Assembly: GCA_003339645.1 (NCBI GenBank)
Contig: QNUV01000021.1
Coordinates: 1,116,001-1,180,000 of the forward strand
Direction: 5' to 3'
Source of the DNA: Microbacterium arborescens
Lineage (GTDB): Bacteria > Actinomycetota > Actinomycetes > Actinomycetales > Microbacteriaceae
Length of the DNA stretch: 64,000 nt
The notes below the pieces were generated by a model. It worked only from the letters and a program-made list of their open reading frames with translations. It made no database searches and was not told the origin of the DNA. This document shows, piece by piece, positions 16,390 to 24,409 of this stretch (the stretch's first letter is position 1; each line of letters opens with the position of its first letter). The position numbers and the translations under genes are program-made.

Positions 16390-16754
16390 GCGCCCTCGAG
16401 TTCGTGACGCCGCCGCCCGGACTGTCTCCGCACACGACCTTCGCCCTCGACGAGGTGGCGGGTGGTGGAGGCCTCTACACGCTGACGGCCGCCGACGATC
16501 CCGGGGTGCGGCTGTTCGCGGTCGATCCGGGTGCCGTCGTCGACGACTACGCGCCCACGCTCTCCGACGCGCACGCCGCCGACCTGGGGCTGACCGAGCC
16601 GGCCGATGCCCGGGTGCTCGTGGTGGCGCGGATGACGGACGAGGGCATCGGCGTGAACCTCCTCGCACCCGTCGTGATCAACCGGCGCACCGGCGTCGCG
16701 GCACAGGTCATCCTCGAGGGCCAGGACCTGCCCGTCCGTGCCCTGTTGAGCTGA
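16386..16754 (+). CDS. fliW: Flagellar assembly factor FliW
   Basis: 122 residues. FliW pattern: ALDEVAGGGGLYTLTAADDP, then VRLFAVDPGAVVDDYAP, DARVLVVARMTDEGIGVNLL and APVVINRRTGVAAQVILEG. FliW normally binds flagellin and also sequesters the RNA-binding repressor CsrA. In most Gram-positives csrA follows directly; here the next gene is the oppositely oriented ATP-grasp gene and no csrA occurs in the window. The ATG overlaps the flgL stop. Confidence 0.93.
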   Translation: MSALEFVTPPPGLSPHTTFALDEVAGGGGLYTLTAADDPGVRLFAVDPGAVVDDYAPTLSDAHAADLGLTEPADARVLVVARMTDEGIGVNLLAPVVINRRTGVAAQVILEGQDLPVRALLS

Positions 16755-16767
16755 GGCCGGGCCGGAT

Positions 16768-17844
16768 TCAGGCCACCGCGCGCGCCGAGGCGGCGTGCGG
16801 GAGCGACGGCGCCGACACGGCGGCATCCGCGTCGATCGCTGCGAGGTAGCGCGGCTTGTGGCCCGTGCGGATCCCGGTCGCGCTGGGCTTGTTCTCGTAG
16901 ACGCCCGCGGCCCAGTTGCCCTCGACGAGCACCGGTCCGGTCGGCGAGACCGCGATGTCCCAGCCGACGTAGCGCACCTGCGGCACGACGCGCGCGAGCC
17001 GGTCGACGAACTCGAGCACCTCGTCGAGCATCGGCAGGCGGAAATCGGCGATGCGGATGCCGCTGTCGGGATGCGTGGGGTACACGCGGTCGTTCGAGTC
17101 GTAGCCGTCGCCCGTGGCGCGGCCGGTCTCGTCGAGCATCGCGTAGAACCCGCCGAAGGCGTTCTGGTCGCTGACGGCTCCGCGGCCGAACTTCTGGGCC
17201 ATTGCAAGCACGTGCGTTCGCTCGCCGTCGAAGTAGGTCGTCACGCGTGTGGTGTTGACGGTGCCGGCGCAGAGGGCTGCGAGCTCGTCGTGTTGGCGGA
17301 TGACCTCTTCGATGAGCGTCTCGCCGCGTTCGAGCAGTCCGCGGTGGAACCGCGACCAGTCGGTGACGTCGCGGGCGAGGTAGCGGTGCACGCCGAGGCC
17401 AGCGCGTCCCATCGGCTCCTTCGTCACGATCGTGCCGTGGCGCAGCGCGAAGGCGCGCACGTCGTCGGCGTTGTCGGCGGTCACGACCAGCCACTCGCGC
17501 TGCAGGTACGGGGCGAAGGTGTCGTTGAAGGCGATCTTGTCGTGGAAGAGGTGCCGGTACGCCGGATCGTCGAACCGCACCGCGAGGCGGTGCGAGACGG
17601 GGCTCGTCATGTAGGTCGCGCGCTCGGCGCGGGTGAGCATCGCGAAGTCGTAGTCGATGTAGTCCTGGAACCCGACGCCGCGCACCCCGGCCTGCCAGAG
17701 CATGTCGACGACGACCCCGAGCGTGCTGCGGCCGTGCCGCTGCCCGGCCCGGCGTGCGCGGGCGACGAGGCTGCTCGGGTTCACGCGGCGCGCCCGCTCC
17801 CACAGGAAGGGGAGTCCGGGCGTCAGGGTTCGGGGGGATGTCAT
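16768..17844 (-). CDS. ATP-grasp enzyme, sugar-transfer-associated type
   Basis: 358 residues. Fits the ATP-grasp family annotated as sugar-transfer associated: HDKIAFNDTFAPYLQREWLV, GTIVTKEPMGRAGLGVHR, LIEEVIRQHDELAAL, TVNTTRVTTYFDG, and a C-terminal metal/ATP site VRYVGWDIAVSPTGPVLVEG NW (E and N as ligands). Members ligate a carboxylate to an amine or thiol, often beside glycosyltransferases in surface polymer loci. GAGGAA precedes the ATG. It lies between fliW and flagellin and is separated from flagellin by a terminator hairpin, so it is probably not co-transcribed with fliC. Substrate unknown; a role in flagellar or surface modification is only suggested by position. Confidence 0.8.
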   Translation of the reverse strand: MTSPRTLTPGLPFLWERARRVNPSSLVARARRAGQRHGRSTLGVVVDMLWQAGVRGVGFQDYIDYDFAMLTRAERATYMTSPVSHRLAVRFDDPAYRHLFHDKIAFNDTFAPYLQREWLVVTADNADDVRAFALRHGTIVTKEPMGRAGLGVHRYLARDVTDWSRFHRGLLERGETLIEEVIRQHDELAALCAGTVNTTRVTTYFDGERTHVLAMAQKFGRGAVSDQNAFGGFYAMLDETGRATGDGYDSNDRVYPTHPDSGIRIADFRLPMLDEVLEFVDRLARVVPQVRYVGWDIAVSPTGPVLVEGNWAAGVYENKPSATGIRTGHKPRYLAAIDADAAVSAPSLPHAASARAVA

Positions 17845-17890
17845 CGGGTTCCTCGTCAGTTCTCTCAGGCGCGTTCCCGCGGTGCGCCCG

Positions 17891-17935
17891 CGACGGCGAT
17901 GGGTCCTGCGTCGGGCGGCGCAGGACCCACCGTCG
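17891..17935 (-). terminator. Flagellin terminator hairpin
   Basis: Inner stem TGGGTCCTGCG (17900-17910) with CGCAGGACCCA (17919-17929), eight-base loop, flanked by CGACGG and CCGTCG that extend the stem with a small bulge. It begins six bases after the flagellin stop on the minus strand. No T-run follows, as is usual in high-GC actinobacteria. Confidence 0.75.
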
Positions 17936-17941
17936 CGAGGC

Positions 17942-18787
17942 TTACCGGAGCAGCTGGAGCACGCCCTGGTTGGCCTGGTTCGCCTGCGCGAGCATTGCGG
18001 TGCCCGCCTGCGACAGGATGTTCGCCGCGGTGTACTTGACCATCTCGGCGGCCATGTCGGTGTCGCGGATGCGGCTGTTGGCCGCCGACAGGTTCTCCGC
18101 CGACACGTTCAGGCTGTTGATGGCCGACTCGAAGCGGTTCTGCGATGCACCGAGGCTCGACCGGGCGGTCGAGATCGCGTTGATCGCGGTGTCGATCGTG
18201 TCGACCGTGCCGCGTGCGGCCGCGTTGTCGGTGATCACGAAGCCGGCGCCGACGGCGGTGCCGTCTGCCGAGGCGAGCGTGCCGACGGCGGTCGCGACGT
18301 CGGCCAGGTCGATCGTGATCGCGTCGTTCTCGGTGCCGCCTGCGCCGACCTGGAACGTCAGCTCCCCGCCCTTGAGCAGGTCGATGCCGTTGAAGTTGGT
18401 CGACTCGGCGATACGGCGCAGCTCGAGGCTGAGCTCACCGGCCTCCTTGGTGATGGCGGCGCGCGAGTTGTCGTTGTTCGAGCCGTTGCCGCCCTGGACA
18501 GCCAGGTCGCGCATGCGCTGGAGGATCGAGTGGACCTCCGTCAGGGCGCCTTCCGCGGTCTGGATGACCGAGATGCCGTCCTGAGCGTTGCGCGAAGCCA
18601 CGTTGAGCCCGTTGACCTGAGACTTCAGGCCTTCCGAGATCGCGAGGCCGGCGGCGTCGTCCGCAGCGCGGTTGATGCGCAGACCGCTCGAGAGCTTCTC
18701 GAGCGACTTCGACACATCGTTCTGCGTGCTGGACAGGTTGCGGTACGCGTTGAGCGCGCCCACGTTGGTGGCGATCTGCATTCCCAT
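17942..18787 (-). CDS. fliC: Flagellin, filament subunit
   Basis: 281 residues, a short flagellin. N-terminal D0/D1 reads MQIATNVGALNAYRNLSSTQ and KLSSGLRINRAADDAAGLAI with SRNAQDGISVIQTAEGAL. C-terminal D1/D0 reads SSLGASQNRFESAINSLNV, IRDTDMAAEMVKYTAANILS and NQANQGVLQLLR. The variable middle is only about 80 residues. GGAGG lies 8 bases before the ATG at 18787; a second Met two codons later is possible. Driven by a sigma-28-type promoter at 18866-18892 and followed by its own hairpin, so a single-gene transcript. Confidence 0.98.
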   Translation of the reverse strand: MGMQIATNVGALNAYRNLSSTQNDVSKSLEKLSSGLRINRAADDAAGLAISEGLKSQVNGLNVASRNAQDGISVIQTAEGALTEVHSILQRMRDLAVQGGNGSNNDNSRAAITKEAGELSLELRRIAESTNFNGIDLLKGGELTFQVGAGGTENDAITIDLADVATAVGTLASADGTAVGAGFVITDNAAARGTVDTIDTAINAISTARSSLGASQNRFESAINSLNVSAENLSAANSRIRDTDMAAEMVKYTAANILSQAGTAMLAQANQANQGVLQLLR

Positions 18788-18865
18788 GGTTCATTCCTCC
18801 GTGATTGGGATGAGCGGGAGCCCGTCCTGGGCTCCCGGAGTCCGTCCGTGGACTCCTGGATGCCT

Positions 18866-18892
18866 CTATCGACCGCTCATCGTCATCGGTTA
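18866..18892 (-). promoter_or_regulatory. sigma-28 type promoter of flagellin
   Basis: Minus strand: TAAC (18892-18889), 15 bases, GTCGATAG (18873-18866), 79 bases before the flagellin ATG. It is back to back with the znuC -10 element seven bases away. Confidence 0.8.
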
Positions 18893-18898
18893 GGCGGG

Positions 18899-18904
18899 TA
18901 CGCT
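18899..18904 (+). promoter_or_regulatory. -10 element, probable leaderless start of znuC
   Basis: TACGCT ends 6 bases before the GTG of znuC; no ribosome site is present between them. No palindrome resembling a Zur box was found around it. Confidence 0.5.
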
Positions 18905-18910
18905 GACCCG

Positions 18911-19714
18911 GTGAGCCTGCTCGAGATCCGTGGTGCCGCACTGCGGCGTTCCGGGCGTGAGCTGTGGAGCGGGCTCGACCTCACCGTCGAGCCGGGCGAG
19001 CTCATCGCGGTCCTCGGCCCGAGTGGTTCGGGCAAGACGACGCTGCTGCGCGCGATCCTCGGGCTCGAGCTGTTGAGCGAGGGATCGATCACGGCGCTCG
19101 GCCGACCGGTCAAGCACAAGGGCAACCGGTCGATCGGCTACCTGCCGCAGGCGCGCCCACTGCCACGCGACACCGCGCTGCGCGCCCGCGACCTCATCGC
19201 CCTCGGCGTCGACGGGCACCGATTCGGCCTTCCGCTGCCGCACCGGCGCGACCGTGAACGGGTCGACCGCCTGCTCGACGGTGTGGGGGCGACGGCGTTC
19301 GCCGACCGCCCGGTGGGCGTGCTGTCGGGTGGGGAGCAGCAGCGTCTGCGCGTGGGCCAGGCCCTCGCCGACGATCCGCAGCTGCTGCTGTGCGACGAGC
19401 CGCTGACGAGTCTCGATCTGGCGAACCAGCAGGCCGTGGTCGGGCTCATCGACCAGCATCGGCGCTCGGGTGCCGGGGTGCTGCTCGTGACGCACGACAT
19501 CAACCCGGTGCTCGGCAAGGTCGACCGCATCCTCTACATCGCGAACGGCCGCTTCACGCTCGGCACCCCGAAAGAGGTGCTGACCTCGCCCGTCCTCACC
19601 GACCTGTACGGTGCCCCGGTCTTCGTGCTGCGCGCCGGCGACCGGCTGGTCGTCGTCGGCGCCCCGGACGCCGACGCCTCGCACCACCACCACGACCACG
19701 GAGACCACGCATGA
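18911..19714 (+). CDS. znuC: Zinc/manganese-type ABC transporter ATPase
   Basis: 267 residues from GTG. Walker A GPSGSGKT at 36-43, signature LSGGEQQR near 142-149, Walker B LLLCDEPL followed by SLDLANQQ. The protein ends in a metal-binding tail, DADASHHHHDHGDHA. With the overlapping permease gene and a zur gene it forms a high-affinity zinc uptake module of the ZnuBC type. The usual substrate-binding gene znuA is absent from this operon and from the window; flagellin lies immediately upstream instead. Manganese is an alternative substrate, but the nearby Zur favours zinc. Confidence 0.88.
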   Translation: MSLLEIRGAALRRSGRELWSGLDLTVEPGELIAVLGPSGSGKTTLLRAILGLELLSEGSITALGRPVKHKGNRSIGYLPQARPLPRDTALRARDLIALGVDGHRFGLPLPHRRDRERVDRLLDGVGATAFADRPVGVLSGGEQQRLRVGQALADDPQLLLCDEPLTSLDLANQQAVVGLIDQHRRSGAGVLLVTHDINPVLGKVDRILYIANGRFTLGTPKEVLTSPVLTDLYGAPVFVLRAGDRLVVVGAPDADASHHHHDHGDHA

Positions 19715-20592
19715 ACTGGGCCGATGTCTGGGATGCGATGTTCGGCGGCCTCCCCGTCTACGGCGACATCCTCGCGCTCGTGCAGAACTCGGTGTGGGCG
19801 GGAGCCGTCCTCGGCCTCGTGGGCGGGCTCATCGGCGTCTTCGTGCTGCAGCGCGACATGGCCTTCGCCGTGCACGGCATCAGCGAGCTCTCCTTCGCGG
19901 GCGCCGCCGCCGCGCTGCTGATCGGGGTCGATGTGGTGACGGGATCCATCGTCGGGTCGATGATCGCCGCCGCCCTCATCGGGTGGCTCGGCTCGCGGGC
20001 GCGCGACCGCAACTCGATCATCGGCGTCCTCATGCCGTTCGGCCTCGGCCTCGGCATCCTCTTCCTCTCGCTCTACGACGGCCGCAGCGCCAACCGCTTC
20101 AGCCTGCTGACCGGTCAGATCGTGTCGGTGCAGTCGGGTCAGCTCGGATGGCTGATCGGCATCGGAGCGTTCGTGCTCATCGCCCTCCTGCTGATCTGGC
20201 GCCCCCTGCGCTTCGACTCGCTCGATCCGCAGTCCGCCGCGGCGCGCGGCGTGCCCACCGTCGCGGTGTCGCTCGGGTTCATGCTGCTGCTCGGGCTCAT
20301 CGTCGCCGTCGCGGTGCACATCATCGGCGCGCTGCTCGTGATGGCGCTGCTCGTCACGCCCGCCGCCGCGGCCGTGCGGGTCGCGACCGGGCCTCTTGCG
20401 GTGCCGCTGCTGGCCGCCCTGTTCGGCGTGGTGTCGGCGGTGGGCGGCATCCTGCTGGCCGTTGCCGGAACGCTGCCGGTGAGTCCCTACATCACCACGA
20501 TCTCGTTCACGATCTACCTGGTGTGCCGCATCGTCGGCGCCCGCCGTGGCCGGGTCCTGCGCACCCAGCCGATGCCGAGGCGCGCCGAGTAG
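19711..20592 (+). CDS. znuB: Zinc/manganese-type ABC transporter permease
   Basis: 293 residues of ABC-3 permease type with about eight membrane helices (LVGGLIGVFVLQRDMAFAVH, then GISELSFAGAAAALLIGVDV; later VAVHIIGALLVMALLVTPAA). The ATG overlaps the znuC stop. Moves the metal ion across the membrane using ZnuC. The stop codon TAG is itself the first part of the -10 box of zur. Confidence 0.9.
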   Translation: MNWADVWDAMFGGLPVYGDILALVQNSVWAGAVLGLVGGLIGVFVLQRDMAFAVHGISELSFAGAAAALLIGVDVVTGSIVGSMIAAALIGWLGSRARDRNSIIGVLMPFGLGLGILFLSLYDGRSANRFSLLTGQIVSVQSGQLGWLIGIGAFVLIALLLIWRPLRFDSLDPQSAAARGVPTVAVSLGFMLLLGLIVAVAVHIIGALLVMALLVTPAAAAVRVATGPLAVPLLAALFGVVSAVGGILLAVAGTLPVSPYITTISFTIYLVCRIVGARRGRVLRTQPMPRRAE

Positions 20593-20595
20593 ACT
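20590..20595 (+). promoter_or_regulatory. -10 element, probable leaderless start of zur
   Basis: TAGACT, whose first three bases are the znuB stop codon, lies 7 bases before the zur ATG. It would give zur an internal, leaderless transcript in addition to read-through from znuCB. Confidence 0.5.
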
Positions 20596-20602
20596 CGCCG
20601 CC

Positions 20603-21019
20603 ATGGCTCAGCGGAACACCTGGCAGCGCGAGCGCGTGCGCACGGCGCTGTCCGATGCCCGCGGGTTCGTCTCGGCGCAGGACCTCCACGCGTCGCTGCG
20701 CGACGACAACACCGGCATCGGGTTGGCGACGGTCTACCGAGCCCTCGCGACCCTGGCCGCCTCGGGCGAGGCCGACCAGCTGCAGAGCCCCGACGGCGAG
20801 GCCATCTACCGCGCCTGCTCGAGCGACGGCCATCACCATCATCTGATCTGCCGATCCTGCGGCCTGACGGTCGAGATCCAGGCCTCGGATGTCGAGGAGT
20901 GGGCGCACCGCACCGCCGCCGCCAACGGTTTCACGCAGGCCGAGCACATCGTCGACATCTTCGGCGTCTGCGCCGCGTGCTCCGCGGCCCGAGCCGATGA
21001 GAAGCGTGGCGGGGCCTAA
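20603..21019 (+). CDS. zur: Fur-family regulator, probable Zur
   Basis: 138 residues. Winged-helix part: RVRTALSDARGFVSAQDLHA followed by GIGLATVYRALATLAASGEA. Metal-binding part: DGHHHHLICRSCGLTVEI and a second pair CAACSAA, giving the two CxxC of the structural zinc site. Association with znuCB argues for Zur, the zinc-sensing repressor, rather than Fur. ATG chosen from the -10 box spacing; the reading frame is open further upstream inside znuB. Overlaps the following permease gene by 23 bases. Confidence 0.88.
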   Translation: MAQRNTWQRERVRTALSDARGFVSAQDLHASLRDDNTGIGLATVYRALATLAASGEADQLQSPDGEAIYRACSSDGHHHHLICRSCGLTVEIQASDVEEWAHRTAAANGFTQAEHIVDIFGVCAACSAARADEKRGGA

Positions 21020-22016
21020 GACCGCACGGCTCGCGCCATCCCCCGCGACGCGTTCGGCCGTCGCGCTCGGGATCGGTGCGGCCGTCGTCGCCGTTCTCGT
21101 CGCGGTAGCCGCGCTCACCCCCGGGCCGTCCCTGCCGACGCGGGCTCAGGACGGCGTGACGCTCGGACTGAGCGTGCTCATCGAGTCGCTGCCGTTCGTC
21201 CTGCTCGGCGTCGTGCTGTCGATCGTCGTGCAGGTGTGGGTGCCGCCGGGAGTGATCGAACGCTGGATGCCGCGGCGCGCCTGGGCCCGCCGCGCCGTGC
21301 TGTCGCTGCTGGGGATGCTCATTCCGGTCTGCGAGTGCGGCAACCTGCCGTTTGCGCGAGGCCTCATGATCCGCGGGTTCTCGGTGCCCGAGACGATGAC
21401 CTTCCTCATCGCGGCGCCGATCGTGAACCCCATCGTCATCATCACGACCCACCAGGCGTTCGGGTTCGACGACGGCATCCTGATCGCCCGGCTGGTCGGC
21501 GGGTACGCCGTCGCGAACCTGATCGGCTGGCTGTACTCGCGGCATCCCGATCCCGACGGCCTGCTGACCGATCGTTTCCTGGCGGCGTGCGAGCTCGCGG
21601 CCGAGGATCCGGGTGGCAAGGGGCGCCGCAGCCTCGCGCAGTTCGTCGTCGAGCTGCGAGCCGTCATGCCGGCCCTCGTCCTCGGTTCGGCGATCGCCGG
21701 CGCCGTGCAGGTGCTGGTGCCGCGCGACACACTGCTCGCGATCGGGTCGAACCCGGCGCTGTCGATCCTCGCGATGATCCTGCTCGCGATGATCGTGTCG
21801 ATCTGCTCCAACGTCGACTCGTTCTTCGCTCTGTCGTTCGCGTCGACCTTCACCCCCGGGTCGATCGTGGCGTTCCTGCTCGTCGGCCCGCTCGTCGACG
21901 TGAAGATGCTCGCGCTCATGCGCACGACGTTCCGCAGTCGCGTGCTCGTCGGGCTCGTCGTGATCGTCGTGCTCTTCGCGATCGCCGTCGGAGGGATGGT
22001 GAATCTCTTTGCCTAA
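20997..22016 (+). CDS. YraQ/ArsP-type permease (PF03773 family)
   Basis: 339 residues with about eight to nine membrane helices. Diagnostic stretch: LGMLIPVCECGNLPFARGLM followed by IRGFSVPETMTFLIAAPIVN PIV, with its paired cysteines; later SICSNVDSFFALSFASTFTP. The family includes organoarsenical permease ArsP and uncharacterised permeases. Here it is paired with a TIGR03943 protein, the usual partner, in an operon headed by zinc uptake genes, which suggests a metal-related role, but the substrate is unknown. Start could be ATG 20997 or GTG 21006. Confidence 0.82.
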   Translation: MRSVAGPKTARLAPSPATRSAVALGIGAAVVAVLVAVAALTPGPSLPTRAQDGVTLGLSVLIESLPFVLLGVVLSIVVQVWVPPGVIERWMPRRAWARRAVLSLLGMLIPVCECGNLPFARGLMIRGFSVPETMTFLIAAPIVNPIVIITTHQAFGFDDGILIARLVGGYAVANLIGWLYSRHPDPDGLLTDRFLAACELAAEDPGGKGRRSLAQFVVELRAVMPALVLGSAIAGAVQVLVPRDTLLAIGSNPALSILAMILLAMIVSICSNVDSFFALSFASTFTPGSIVAFLLVGPLVDVKMLALMRTTFRSRVLVGLVVIVVLFAIAVGGMVNLFA

Positions 22017-22989
22017 GTCATCGGCCCTGCTGACCCGCCTGTTCGGAGTCGGGCTCGCCGCCGCGCTCGCGGCCATCACCGTCACCCTCGCCGTCACGGG
22101 CCGGATCGGGCTCTACATCAACCCGGAGTCGGCCTGGTTCGCCGTCGGGATGTCGGTGCTCGGGCTGATCGGGACCGTCGTGAGCTTCGCGCTGCCGCTC
22201 GGCGCCGAGGCCGATCACGGACACGACCACGGCGAGCTGCACGGGCACGGCCACGGGCACGGGCGCGGGCATGGTCACGCTGCCGCGCCGCACGAGCATC
22301 AGGACGCCTATAGCGATCCTGCGCCCGCTGCCCCGGCCACGCCCTCGGACGCACTGCCGACCCCGGCGCCGACCTCCCGTCGCGACGCCCGCGCCGCGGC
22401 GCTCGCCGGCGACACCGCCGCCCTCGCCGGCGACACCGCCGCGCCCGGTGCCGCCGTCGCGCCGGTGCGCCCGCGCCCCGATTGGCGTCTCGTGCTGGGC
22501 TCCGCGGCCGCGGGGACGGGCGGGCTGCTCGCGACGGGCATCGTCGCGGTGGCGCTCGTGACGCCGCCAGCGACTCTGTCGGCCGAGCTCGCGATGTCGC
22601 GTGACACCGGCACGCCGCCGCTGTTCCAGGGCGCCGACACGGTCGCCCTTGCGACGACCGGCGACACGTCGTCGTTCGGTGTCGGCGAGTGGGCGAGCGT
22701 CTTCGCGACGGCGACGAACCCGGAGGCGTTCGAGGGCGACGAGATCAGCCTGACCGGTTTCGTGACGCCGTCGAGCTCGGGGGGCTTCGGGCTGACCCGG
22801 CTCGTCATCACCCACTGCGTCATCGATGCTCAGCCTGCGAGCATCCCGATCGGGGAGGCCTCCGACATCCCCGCGACGGGGGAGTGGGTGACCGTCACCG
22901 GCGTGATCCGCGACCGCGACGGCACCCTCGTCGTCGAGGCCACCGGGGTGCAGACCGTCGACGAGCCCGAGGACCCCTATGAGTACTGA
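22009..22989 (+). CDS. TIGR03943 family protein, His-rich
   Basis: 326 residues from a TTG overlapping the permease stop. Two N-terminal membrane helices, a third near residue 165-190, then a conserved extracellular domain (FEGDEISLTGFVTPSSSGGF, LTRLVITHCVIDAQPASIPI), which is the TIGR03943/DUF1980 pattern. Residues about 68-90 are a His/Gly string (for example HGHGHGHGRGHGH) that likely binds zinc or another divalent metal. A 21-base unit repeated twice encodes LAGDTAA LAGDTAA around residue 130. Partner of the upstream permease. Confidence 0.82.
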   Translation: MPKSSALLTRLFGVGLAAALAAITVTLAVTGRIGLYINPESAWFAVGMSVLGLIGTVVSFALPLGAEADHGHDHGELHGHGHGHGRGHGHAAAPHEHQDAYSDPAPAAPATPSDALPTPAPTSRRDARAAALAGDTAALAGDTAAPGAAVAPVRPRPDWRLVLGSAAAGTGGLLATGIVAVALVTPPATLSAELAMSRDTGTPPLFQGADTVALATTGDTSSFGVGEWASVFATATNPEAFEGDEISLTGFVTPSSSGGFGLTRLVITHCVIDAQPASIPIGEASDIPATGEWVTVTGVIRDRDGTLVVEATGVQTVDEPEDPYEY

Positions 22990-24409
22990 CGGGACGGCCC
23001 GGACCTCGCGGCGCGGGCGGACGCGCGTGCGCCGTTCGCGACGGTTCGTCGTCGCGATGGTCGCGGTCGTCGGGGCTCTCGCCCTCGTCGGCGGCGCCAG
23101 CGCCGTGCTGACGACGGTGCAGGGGCCGCGTGCGACGTCGACGAGCGTCGACCCGCAGGCCGGGATCGAATCGGCGGGATCGCGCCTGATCGTGACGACG
23201 ACGCAGTCGCTCGAGGAGATCGATCCGGCGCAGGTGCACATCGAGCCGGCCGCGGACTTCACCGTCGACACGTCGGGGCGCCAGATCGGCATCCGGTTCA
23301 CTCTGCCGCTGCGTGACGCGACGGACTACACCGTTCGGATCGACGGCGTCCAGGGTCTGGGCGGGGGTCCGGCCGCGACGATCGAGGAGTCGTTCTCGAC
23401 GCCGGCGCTGGAGACCTACATCCTGCAGCGCGGTGGCGCCGAGGACACCATCTTCCGCACGGGGCTCGACGGCGAGGACGCGGTGCCCGTGTTCGCGGAT
23501 CCGCACATCGAGGACTTCCGGGCGACATCGACCCATCTCGCGATCGTGACCGCCGACGACGAGGGTGTGTCGACGCTCGTCGTCACGGACCGTGAGGGCC
23601 AGGGGCGGCGCGAGCTCGCGCTGCCCGGACGCGGCTTCGTCACCAACCTGCAGACCGCCGATCGCGGCGATCTGATCGGCTACACGTATACCGACGCGGG
23701 AATCGGCTCGGGGGGCGGTCTCGAGAGCGCGTTGTTCACGGCGTCGCTCACCGAAGCCAGCGCCGATGACGAGCCGGCGCAGCTGCAGTTCGCGGGCGGA
23801 GACGCGCGCATCGATGACTGGCGGTTCGTGCCGGGGACGGATGCCGTGCTCCTGCTCGGCTTCGACGGGGCCCTGACACTCGTCTCGGCGGCCGGGGGCG
23901 AGCCCGTCTCGCTCGGCAATGCGATCACGATCGACGGCATCGCCCGTGGCTCGACGGAAGCCATCGTGCAGCGCGCGACCGGGCTTGTCGCGATCGACCT
24001 CGCCACCGCGGAGGAGCGGCCGTTGAGCGCCGCGGACGCCGCAGCCGGCGAGACCCAGTCGGTCACGGCGCTGCCCGGCAACGCGGACGAGACGCTGCGT
24101 GTGCTCTCGCGGCTCGACGGCTTCACGGTGCTGTCGACGTCGGCTGCGGTCGTGGGCGCCGACGGCGCGACGCGTGACGTGTTCACGGTCGCCCCGGAGA
24201 ATCTGCTGCTGCACACGTGCGTGTCGCCGAGCAGCCGGTACGCCGCGTTCCTCATCGCGCCCGATGCGGTCTCGAACCCGTACGACGCGTATGCGCTGCC
24301 GCTGCCCGAACGCGTGCAGACCCACATTGTCGATCTCGGCACCGGCGAGGAGGTATCGGCTCTCAGCGGGTTCGACATCTCGTGGTGCCAGAGCGCGCCG
24401 CGGCCATGA
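22979..24409 (+). CDS. Exported or membrane-anchored protein, propeller-like
   Basis: 476 residues. After an Arg-rich start there is one hydrophobic segment at about 23-45 (FVVAMVAVVGALALVGGASA), so it is anchored or secreted. Residues about 55-125 look like an Ig-like domain; the remainder has repeated beta strands with short Asp/Gly turns (THLAIVTADDEGVSTLVVTD, TDAVLLLGFDGALTLVS) typical of a beta-propeller. ATG overlaps the stop of the TIGR03943 gene, placing it in the zinc/permease operon. No enzymatic motif seen and function unknown. Confidence 0.75.
   Translation: MSTDGTARTSRRGRTRVRRSRRFVVAMVAVVGALALVGGASAVLTTVQGPRATSTSVDPQAGIESAGSRLIVTTTQSLEEIDPAQVHIEPAADFTVDTSGRQIGIRFTLPLRDATDYTVRIDGVQGLGGGPAATIEESFSTPALETYILQRGGAEDTIFRTGLDGEDAVPVFADPHIEDFRATSTHLAIVTADDEGVSTLVVTDREGQGRRELALPGRGFVTNLQTADRGDLIGYTYTDAGIGSGGGLESALFTASLTEASADDEPAQLQFAGGDARIDDWRFVPGTDAVLLLGFDGALTLVSAAGGEPVSLGNAITIDGIARGSTEAIVQRATGLVAIDLATAEERPLSAADAAAGETQSVTALPGNADETLRVLSRLDGFTVLSTSAAVVGADGATRDVFTVAPENLLLHTCVSPSSRYAAFLIAPDAVSNPYDAYALPLPERVQTHIVDLGTGEEVSALSGFDISWCQSAPRP

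Noticed and set aside
18860-18911. Zur box upstream of znuC
   Set aside because: No palindrome near the consensus of actinobacterial Zur sites could be found; the only clear signals are the fliC sigma-28 promoter and the -10 box.
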